Below are positions 57,978 to 64,000 of a DNA stretch of 64,000 nt, piece by piece. A program made the translations under genes and the position numbers. The stretch is from positions 558,001-622,000 of the forward strand of contig JAPFFF010000061.1 of the NCBI GenBank assembly GCA_039105265.1, given 5' to 3'. The notes below the pieces were generated by a model. The model did no database searches. It saw only the letters and a program-made list of their open reading frames with translations, and was not told the DNA's origin. Positions within the stretch are counted from its first letter, which is position 1. Every line of letters starts with the position of its first letter. The stretch is from Tritrichomonas musculus. Its lineage: Eukaryota > Parabasalia > Tritrichomonadida > Tritrichomonadidae.

Positions 57978-58411
57978 ATGAATACGGATATCAGGGTTAT
58001 AAATGATAACAAGATGGAGCAACGCACGTTCAACTCAGTAGAGGAGTTCGACCTGTTCTACCAGAAGTACAAGGACATGTTCAATGAGAAGACCACCAAT
58101 TACCTCAATAAAACCTACAAAATAATCACCCCCGAATGCGAGTACAGGATTACCAAACGCACTGGCAAGGATGGCTCTAGTAATGTGTTTCTCAAGAAGA
58201 TCACCAAGCAAGCCGATAATGACAACCTGGTGGAGATCCAATTGCAAGCATTCGAGCTGACATCAATGCATTGCAGTTAACAGTAGATGAATACACCAAG
58301 CGGATTACCACTCTGGAGAACACCATTGGCGTGATCACCACAAAAATAAATCAGCTCACCAGTACTGTGAATGAGTGTACTGATGCAGTGAACAGTCTCC
58401 TGAGGCATTAG
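57978..58411 (+). pseudogene. SEEFxLYYQK-family protein (element F), broken
   Basis: MNTDIRVINDNKMEQRTFNS, VEEFDLFYQKYKDMFNEKTT, YLNKTYKIITPECEYRITKR match B. The coiled-coil tail (RITTLENTIGVITTKINQLT) is also recognisable. About one break. It converges with the KYEDKG-family gene with slight overlap. Confidence 0.6.
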
Positions 58412-58662
58412 ATCTTGGAATTATTTGGGATTACCTGGTGATTGAGTGAGTGGTGTAGAGTTGATGATGTTGACTTAATGATTGGGTCATGCACGACACA
58501 CCCCTTATCTTCATATTTTGGGACTGTGGGTTTGGTACAACTCATAGTTCGCCTACTTCGCATGTGACGTTCCAGGTGATTGAAATACGTGAGCCCATTT
58601 GAATCTCTTAATACACGGCGTTCCTCGTATGAATTACATTCCTGCGCTTTCGCGTATGACAT
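58408..58662 (-). CDS. Small conserved protein, KYEDKG family (element F)
   Basis: 84 residues, basic: YEERRVLRDSNGLTYFNHLE, KPTVPKYEDKGCVVHDPIIK and HHSLNHQVIPNNSKI, matching B 19472-19783 in the second half. Divergent from the coiled-coil gene by about 34 bp. No function is known. Confidence 0.5.
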   Translation of the reverse strand: MSYAKAQECNSYEERRVLRDSNGLTYFNHLERHMRSRRTMSCTKPTVPKYEDKGCVVHDPIIKSTSSTLHHSLNHQVIPNNSKI

Positions 58663-58696
58663 TTAATCTTGAAAAAACACTTTTTTTCATATCTAA

Positions 58697-58930
58697 ATGA
58701 CTGAATTGGGTGAATACAAGAAGGAGATTCCAGAGCTTAAGCGCATCAAACATGATCTCAAGGAGAAGTGCTATATGTATAAGGGTCACCTCAATAACAT
58801 CAAAGGGGGTATGCTGGGTAGCAATGGACTAGCCGTTCGTGAATCACTGATTGAGGATATCAATAGTCTGAAGGAGAAGGTCGCCAAACTCGAGAATGAG
58901 CTCGCTGAATTAGCAAGCGATAACCACTAA
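58697..58930 (+). CDS. Small coiled-coil protein (element F)
   Basis: 77 residues: MTELGEYKKEIPELKRIKHD, LKEKCYMYKGHLNNIKGGML, then the heptad region LIEDINSLKEKVAKLENELA. About 75% identical to B by eye. Oligomerisation is likely; role unknown. Confidence 0.65.
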   Translation: MTELGEYKKEIPELKRIKHDLKEKCYMYKGHLNNIKGGMLGSNGLAVRESLIEDINSLKEKVAKLENELAELASDNH

Positions 58931-59015
58931 ATATGGGGTCGACTGGATTTCCCGCAGACCCAGATTTCATGGAGATAACCACTAAATATTGGGTCTGGTA
59001 GAATTCTACCAGACC
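58918..59015. repeat. Two palindromic units with flanking direct repeats
   Basis: GATAACCACTAAATAT followed by GGGTC occurs at about 58919-58940 and 58976-58996. The second copy is followed by a perfect 24-bp palindrome (58992-59015; arm GGTCTGGTAGAA and its complement). The first unit has a related imperfect GGTC...GACC structure. The block fills the spacer between the coiled-coil and integrase genes. Confidence 0.8.
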
Positions 59016-59027
59016 GATTGAGACCAC

Positions 59028-59035
59028 TATTTTTG
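59028..59035 (+). promoter_or_regulatory. TATTTTTG motif upstream of the F integrase
   Basis: TATTTTTG ends eight bases before the ATG at 59044. Confidence 0.6.
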
Positions 59036-59043
59036 CACATTAA

Positions 59044-60270
59044 ATGACTGACAACAGGAAATCGTTCAAGATATTCGACAATGAGTACAATTCGCTGCTC
59101 AAGTACCCATTCAAATCCAAGATATCGAAACTGGACCCATCGCAGTTCATCATCAACCCAGAAACTCATCATGAGCCATTCGTGAAGGACTTCAAATTGA
59201 AATCATGCAGTCCCTATTCAAAACCGGATTTCTCATTGGAACCCGGATGCTGGGAAGTCGATTTGATGTTTGTGAAGTACACCACAAGGGCTGATGGAAC
59301 CGAGTCCGTGGTAGTCCATGAAACCATTTACCTCATCATGGTGAATGTCAACACACGGTATCTAATTGTGGAACCGCTTAAGAACAGACTAGCTGATACC
59401 ATCAAGACCGCATACACCAAAATCATTCTTGAGAAATATGATGACTTCAAATTCAATACCATCAAATGCGATGGTGAGAATAACCTACTCAAAGTGCTTG
59501 ATATACTTGGCCGCTACAATCCATCCAGAAGTAAATATAGAGGTACCAAAAATGTGTTGATTGACCGCAATGCAGTGATTGTCGATAAATCCAAACACAA
59601 CAACGCTCACAAAATCGTTGATGCAACCATCAGGACACTCCGTAATGCATTCGGTTTAGATAATCGTCGGATTGGAGACCCATACCTGATGCAACAGATG
59701 GTCCACTTCTATAACAACACACCACATCGGTCTCTACGAATGCCCAATCCCAATTACCGAGATGATGGAATCCAATATGACCCGTATCTAGCAAGGGAAC
59801 CAAAGTGGATATACTACACACCCAATCAAATGCAGCACAACCCAGATTTGGAGTGGAGATACATCAGGGATTGCCAACGGCGGCTACGTCGAGTCAAAAA
59901 TAATATGCAAATGGGTGGACTGCTGAGCTATCGCAAGGGGAATATCATATTGGTCCATTACGATACATCCAAAACTGAGAAGAAGCATGAGAAGCAGAGG
60001 CGTGTGTTCAATGAGATTGCCGAATTCATTAGATACCATAATGGGAACGTCGAATGCAAACTGCTGAAGCCATATTATAGATTCCAGTTGAATGATGATA
60101 ATCAAGCAGGAACTGCGTTCTATGTACCGTATACCAAAACCAAAACTGGTCGAACGCCTAAGTCTGATGATGAGCGAGCTACCGTAACTGTCCCCATTAT
60201 GTATACCCGATTTGTGGCACCCAATTATGCATCACTAGGTAAAGACTATAAGCAGTACTTTGCTATCTAA
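59044..60270 (+). CDS. Retroviral-type (rve) integrase (element F)
   Basis: 408 residues. KSFKIFDNEYNSLLKYPFKS start, GCWEVDLMFVKYTTRADGTE (first acidic position), YLIMVNVNTRYLIVEPLKNR, FNTIKCDGENNLLKV (second), VDATIRTLRNAFGLDNRR, FYNNTPHRSLRMPN and the C-terminal GNIILVHYDTSKTEKKHEKQ domain. It is about 60 residues shorter than the B protein around the middle, where the two sequences diverge. Followed after 3 bases by the small jelly-roll-like gene, an operon-like pair also seen in B. Confidence 0.87.
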   Translation: MTDNRKSFKIFDNEYNSLLKYPFKSKISKLDPSQFIINPETHHEPFVKDFKLKSCSPYSKPDFSLEPGCWEVDLMFVKYTTRADGTESVVVHETIYLIMVNVNTRYLIVEPLKNRLADTIKTAYTKIILEKYDDFKFNTIKCDGENNLLKVLDILGRYNPSRSKYRGTKNVLIDRNAVIVDKSKHNNAHKIVDATIRTLRNAFGLDNRRIGDPYLMQQMVHFYNNTPHRSLRMPNPNYRDDGIQYDPYLAREPKWIYYTPNQMQHNPDLEWRYIRDCQRRLRRVKNNMQMGGLLSYRKGNIILVHYDTSKTEKKHEKQRRVFNEIAEFIRYHNGNVECKLLKPYYRFQLNDDNQAGTAFYVPYTKTKTGRTPKSDDERATVTVPIMYTRFVAPNYASLGKDYKQYFAI

Positions 60271-60273
60271 TAA

Positions 60274-60606
60274 ATGCCAAAGCGCTATTTCCATACACAG
60301 ACCACCGAGTTTAAGCTACCTGAGGACTTCATATATAGTCGCAATAAGAAGTACATCGTAGTGCAGTATGTGGGAGCTATCCTGAATAAGACCATCATCG
60401 GTGATTTGATGGTACACTCGGATATTGTAGAATTCGACCCATACTGTGACCACTTCATAATGCTAGCCAACAGACGGCAAACCAAGTATCGCAAATATGA
60501 GATGCTCAATAGGACCAAGCGGGATTTCAAAATATGGTTCACAGACCTGTATGGTAATGAGATAAAACCCGATGCATTCGTGCTATCGTGCTTGCTAATC
60601 TATTGA
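60274..60606 (+). CDS. Small jelly-roll-like protein (element F)
   Basis: 110 residues: PKRYFHTQTTEFKLPEDFIY, SRNKKYIVVQYVGAILNKTI, GDLMVHSDIVEFDPYCDHFI, NRRQTKYRKYEMLNRTKRDF and KIWFTDLYGNEIKPDAFVLS. Highly similar to B. Directly after the integrase. A minor capsid (single jelly-roll-like) role is inferred from the strand-rich pattern and from company. Confidence 0.62.
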   Translation: MPKRYFHTQTTEFKLPEDFIYSRNKKYIVVQYVGAILNKTIIGDLMVHSDIVEFDPYCDHFIMLANRRQTKYRKYEMLNRTKRDFKIWFTDLYGNEIKPDAFVLSCLLIY

Positions 60607-60631
60607 CCACAGTATGGCCCATATAGGAGTT

Positions 60632-60639
60632 TATTTTTG
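60632..60639 (+). promoter_or_regulatory. TATTTTTG motif upstream of the 60645 gene
   Basis: TATTTTTG ends five bases before the ATG at 60645. Confidence 0.6.
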
Positions 60640-60644
60640 GGTAA

Positions 60645-62174
60645 ATGCTTGATGAATACTTAGATGTTTATAATATGAAACCAGGTCAATATCGCGAATT
60701 GCCGTACTCAAAATATTTATCAGCTGTGTACCTCGATGTTGATAAGGTTACCAAATTATATTTCCCACGTGATTTAGTTCCACCACCAGTCGTTCATGAC
60801 TATACGATTGATAAAGTCGGAGCTACATTCACAATGAATTCGTATGAAGAGGTCCCTACATACATCTGGAGATCCAAATTTGTGGCCTCGAAGAATGATT
60901 ATTGCATGATCCTAGTTCGGGGACCCAATAATAATAGACTCAGAGCAAATTCATATATAGCCTACCCCAGAAAATATTTCAAGGATACAGTTCTTGCAAA
61001 CACAACTAAATCACCTGGTGATCATCCAATAGGGTTTGAGATATCGGTTTATTCAAACCCATTACTGTTACCAACCATATATTGCTTTGAACAACTTCCG
61101 CTATTCCAGGTGAATCAGACAGCTCAGCCAGATAGTGGTCCAAAACCCATACAATTTTCATTCACAAATGATGCAGTTTTTGGTAGATCCCCACCTCGTA
61201 AAAGGATTATGGTCAATGATGAGACTTCCCCATTCAAGCGGAGGACTAAGGATTGGTATCACAAGCACACAACATATCACCCTCGGAAAAAGCTTATATC
61301 TAATGAGTACAGCAGTGATGATGCGACAGCTCTCAGCCCCTCCGGGGATGAGGTTAGGAGTGCTAGGAGTGATGAAGCTAGTGAGAGTAGCGATCATGAG
61401 CAAAATCCATATGACCCACGTGAAGCTGAATATAGGGATAATGAGGTGCGAAATCAGCCAAAGGTTAGCCCAAATGGGGTATATATGTCCACCGATAAGA
61501 GACCAGGGACGAAATCCGTTGTTGCTCGAAAAACAAATGGTTCATTACAAGAATATCGAGTTGGGAAACGCGCAATGACTGATATACGACGGAAGCAACA
61601 GCATTCGCTGAAGCATTCGCAGAGGCAATCGCAGGGACATCCAGCACAGGCTCTCAGCCCCTCCGGGGATGAGTATTCCAGTGATGATTCCTCAAATGCG
61701 GATGAAGTAGCTCTCCGAGTAGATTCACATAGACATCGTGGAGGGCTTAGAGATAGAACTCGCGATCGGGATCAGTATTCATATGAATCTCAAGACAACT
61801 CCAATACTAGAACACCTAAGCGTTCATCTAGAGTATCATCTAGGGTATCAGTTCCAAAGCATTCCAGTTCGGTGAAATTCGGTAAATCATTTAAACCATA
61901 TCGGGAGAAATTCACACCCCAATTCAAGGGTAATATCATGGACACCACATTTGAGTATGAAATGCCTCCTGAGCGCAGTGATGAATATAGTGAACAGGAA
62001 CTTAGTTCCCAATATGAGGAGGAAGTTGAGCCAGAGGCCGAGCCAGAGGCCAAGCCAGAGGCCAAGCCAGAGCCAGAGGCAATCGAGCCACCTCGTAGGC
62101 GCAAACGCAATACAAAAATAAAATCCAAACACAGCCAAAAGCGTGAGAATTTCTTTGACCAATTCAAACCATAA
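60645..62174 (+). CDS. Virion-associated protein with long disordered basic/acidic tail (element F)
   Basis: 509 residues. The first 170 form an ordered, beta-rich domain (LDEYLDVYNMKPGQYRELPY; PTYIWRSKFVASKNDYCMIL). The rest is disordered: Ser/Asp/Arg-rich, two copies of the segment LSPSGDE encoded by the same 23 bases, Arg/Ser patches (SSRVSSRVSVPKHSSSVKF) and a PEAEPEAKPEAKPEPE repeat before a basic end RRRKRNTKIKSKHSQKR. The same slot as the 396-aa gene of B; converges with the large DxNGD-motif gene. A DNA-condensing or virion core role fits the basic tail but is a guess. Confidence 0.6.
   Translation: MLDEYLDVYNMKPGQYRELPYSKYLSAVYLDVDKVTKLYFPRDLVPPPVVHDYTIDKVGATFTMNSYEEVPTYIWRSKFVASKNDYCMILVRGPNNNRLRANSYIAYPRKYFKDTVLANTTKSPGDHPIGFEISVYSNPLLLPTIYCFEQLPLFQVNQTAQPDSGPKPIQFSFTNDAVFGRSPPRKRIMVNDETSPFKRRTKDWYHKHTTYHPRKKLISNEYSSDDATALSPSGDEVRSARSDEASESSDHEQNPYDPREAEYRDNEVRNQPKVSPNGVYMSTDKRPGTKSVVARKTNGSLQEYRVGKRAMTDIRRKQQHSLKHSQRQSQGHPAQALSPSGDEYSSDDSSNADEVALRVDSHRHRGGLRDRTRDRDQYSYESQDNSNTRTPKRSSRVSSRVSVPKHSSSVKFGKSFKPYREKFTPQFKGNIMDTTFEYEMPPERSDEYSEQELSSQYEEEVEPEAEPEAKPEAKPEPEAIEPPRRRKRNTKIKSKHSQKRENFFDQFKP
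61330..61673 (+). repeat. Duplicated 23-base GC-rich hairpin unit in frame
   Basis: The same 23 bases, centred on CCCC-TCC-GGGG, occur at 61330-61352 and 61651-61673. Both are read in the same frame and give LSPSGDE. The surrounding sequences differ, so this is a copied short unit and not a longer duplication. Confidence 0.75.
62028..62082 (+). repeat. 12-base tandem repeat encoding PEAKPEA
   Basis: Units of GAGGCCAAGCCA/GAGGCCGAGCCA repeat about four times near the gene end, giving EPEAEPEAKPEAKPEPEA. Confidence 0.75.
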
Positions 62175-62181
62175 TACATGT

Positions 62182-64000
62182 TTATTCACCGTTGTATGTA
62201 ATACCGTATTGCTTAGCTTTATTTTTCCTAGAGTCCCTTTCTGCCTTATTTTGGTTTTTCATCTCAACATATCCACTACCCTCTCCGTATAATTCATATT
62301 CGATTAACGCATTGATGTTATCAATAAATCCTTGGCGAGCTTTCTTCAATTCGGTTGGCGGGGCTGTTCGTGCGAACGTAACTAGATTTCCATAAAATGA
62401 AGTTTTATTTTTAGGATCTGGCTTGATTCCCTCATCGAATGTATATCCAAATCCCCATTGAAATACAACTTCCTCTACGAAATCTAACATGCTGTTAAGA
62501 GCAGCGGGCATATCTCCTTTCTTTGGTTCACCAGTTTTACGGTCAATTGCCTTGTCAATAACAGCAACCCATTTTTGGACCTCAGGATAGACACCCTTTT
62601 GATAAGTTTGTTTATGAGTACTCCTCCAATTCGACCAATCTGGGTAGTTGAATGATTTGCCTCTAGCAGACTTTTTCTCAACATTTAGTTTCATACGAGT
62701 GTCAAAGTAATAGACATATACGGCGTTGCATACCGTTAGAAAATTGGCCAGTTTCCTGAGTCTGATAAACTTATTATATTTATTGTTGGACCAGAATATC
62801 TTCCATATGTGAGAGAACAGGGATGCCCAATAACTGTTAGGTGATAAACGTTTACTAATACGTGCCTTTCCAAGACCGAGATCACCATATGCATTTTCTA
62901 GAGTAGTCAATTCATTGGATTTCTTCAATATATATTCACCACGATCCCAATCAACATTCTCAATATTCTTATTAAATTGCTGCTGGAGCCATACATTAAA
63001 TGGAGTTGCTTGACGCTTAGCCTTTGTATCACAAATTGTTTTCCAGACCTTCTTATAAGGAGATGCATGGACTAATTTGTAACCGTTGACTATAGCTGGA
63101 GTTCCACGTTTATCAACAAGTATGATATCATCAACACGGTCACCATTGAGGTCTGTAATACGATTTCCTAATGGGTCCATACTGTTGGTTGGTAATAATC
63201 TGTACTTGGGAACTCCATTCTCATCAAGATGTTTCAAACAATATTCCTCCGCAGTATCACGAGCTGCTGCTGCTGGAATGTACTTAACTCGAAAGTTACC
63301 ATTTATGACCATATCTAGGAAGTTCTTCTTGAAAGCTGAAGAATCAGCTGTGAGTGCGAGATTGCCAAACTTGTCTAAATGACTTCTAACATTTTTAAGG
63401 TCTTTACCTGAACGCTTACCCATGAGACCACTTCGTGATTCAATAGGCACCCTTACATATTCATATTCAGTGTCTTTAGAATATTTGGATTTTGGTCTGT
63501 GTATCGAACCTGGTACTTGCTTAAGTGATTTCCCACCGTATTCAATCGGAGGTTTAACAGGTGTCCTAACATATTTATATTTAATTGGAGGTGCCTCAGC
63601 CTCAGCATCAGACGCAGCCTCAGTATCAGTATCACCTTCATCCTCATCCTCCTCACCATCACCAATATCGATAATTCCATCATCATCATCATCAATTGCT
63701 TTAGTAGCCTTACTGGTTTTATGGGACATGTGTTCTTTAGGTGTAGAAAAAATGTTATTATTTGTATTCTCGCGATTGACATCTTTTTCGAAATCAGCTT
63801 CGATATCAGATTCGATACCCTCATAGACCCTATTCTTACTGATATACTTTTGTATATTTGACACCTCGGCTTCTGCTTTTGGAGTCTTTATGGTAAGCGA
63901 TCGATCTTCTGCGATTGAATCCAAGTTATGTATGATATCATCAACCATATCTCGAACCTCCCGAATCTCAAACTGGTTAAGTTCACGAGGTGCACATTCG
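62182..64000 (-). CDS. Large conserved protein with DxNGD motif (element F), running off the right edge
   Basis: The frame stays open to the window edge beyond the first internal Met (63948), so the gene probably starts outside. The visible 606 residues include an acidic low-complexity tract (DDDDDGIIDIGDGEEDEDEG), KYVRTPVKPPIEYG and KYVRVP-like repeats, and the conserved core MVINGNFRVKYIPAAAARDT, DLNGDRVDDIILVD and IVNGYKLVHASPYKKVWKT. Closest to the A copy. Convergent with the virion-associated gene. Function unknown; the loop looks calcium-binding. Confidence 0.7.
   Translation of the reverse strand, partial: ECAPRELNQFEIREVRDMVDDIIHNLDSIAEDRSLTIKTPKAEAEVSNIQKYISKNRVYEGIESDIEADFEKDVNRENTNNNIFSTPKEHMSHKTSKATKAIDDDDDGIIDIGDGEEDEDEGDTDTEAASDAEAEAPPIKYKYVRTPVKPPIEYGGKSLKQVPGSIHRPKSKYSKDTEYEYVRVPIESRSGLMGKRSGKDLKNVRSHLDKFGNLALTADSSAFKKNFLDMVINGNFRVKYIPAAAARDTAEEYCLKHLDENGVPKYRLLPTNSMDPLGNRITDLNGDRVDDIILVDKRGTPAIVNGYKLVHASPYKKVWKTICDTKAKRQATPFNVWLQQQFNKNIENVDWDRGEYILKKSNELTTLENAYGDLGLGKARISKRLSPNSYWASLFSHIWKIFWSNNKYNKFIRLRKLANFLTVCNAVYVYYFDTRMKLNVEKKSARGKSFNYPDWSNWRSTHKQTYQKGVYPEVQKWVAVIDKAIDRKTGEPKKGDMPAALNSMLDFVEEVVFQWGFGYTFDEGIKPDPKNKTSFYGNLVTFARTAPPTELKKARQGFIDNINALIEYELYGEGSGYVEMKNQNKAERDSRKNKAKQYGITYNGE

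Larger units (their letters stand above)
52992..64000. mobile_element. GC-richer Polinton element F (left part)
   Basis: Proposed start AGTAGTGATAG at 52992. Genes, left to right: 152-aa family, ATPase, membrane peptide, SSEND-family, major capsid, amphipathic peptide, SEEFxLYYQK-family, KYEDKG-family, coiled coil, integrase, small jelly-roll-like, virion-associated, large DxNGD-motif (running off the edge). Codon use is GC-richer than A and B. It looks largely whole, with about one break in the visible part; PolB is expected beyond the right edge. The exact left end is tentative because no duplication can be checked. Confidence 0.75.

Noticed and set aside
1-64000. Host genes between elements
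   Set aside because: Every credible gene matches an element family or lies between element genes; I found no frame that looks like an ordinary host gene.

Overview
The window is very AT-rich, intron-free and packed almost edge to edge with Polinton/Maverick-type DNA elements. I recognise no host gene. Protein-primed-type family B DNA polymerases (PolB), retroviral-type (rve) integrases, A32/FtsK-like packaging ATPases, predicted major capsid proteins and phage-like fibre proteins recur several times. This density of nested Mavericks is what is known from parabasalid protists (Trichomonas vaginalis and relatives), so a trichomonad host is my best inference. The sequence alone cannot name the species.

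Layout, left to right. (Z) 1-508: the right-hand end of an element that starts off-window. (A) 509-38784: an older element that is broken, with about five breaks, and is split by B. Its left part (509-7296) holds the C-terminal part of a virion-associated gene, the large DxNGD-motif gene and a fibre gene. Its right part (29849-38784) holds KilA-N, PolB, small genes, the ATPase and a tip. (B) 7297-29848: a 22.5-kb element that looks nearly whole, with 264-bp terminal inverted repeats identical by eye and a 6-bp target-site duplication (atacat), nested in A. It is the youngest and best-preserved copy. (C) 38785-42178: a decayed, GC-richer PolB. (D) 42179-45137: a block with the 152-aa-family gene, ATPase, membrane peptide and SSEND-family gene. 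(E) 45138-52991: a divergent capsid-bearing element entering D at an AGTAGTATAC tip; no PolB or integrase is visible in its exposed part. (F) about 52992 to the right edge: a GC-richer, well-preserved element with ATPase, capsid, integrase and the large DxNGD-motif gene.

The genes read as a virus-like set. PolB (with an embedded HNH-type zinc motif and an OTU-like N-terminal domain) would replicate the element, and the integrase would insert it. The A32-like ATPase would package DNA into a shell made of the predicted major capsid protein and a small jelly-roll-like protein, decorated by fibre proteins with repeated 'YALKSDIP' modules. Small amphipathic and coiled-coil proteins and a short membrane peptide accompany them. 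KilA-N and a free-standing HNH protein are accessory. Many genes are preceded by TATTTTTG a few bases before the start codon, a likely shared promoter element.

The most unusual signal is a set of short GC-rich perfect or near-perfect hairpins scattered through the AT-rich elements, several of them inside reading frames. The divergent element E, the HNH motif inside PolB, and block inversions between otherwise collinear elements are the other points worth following.
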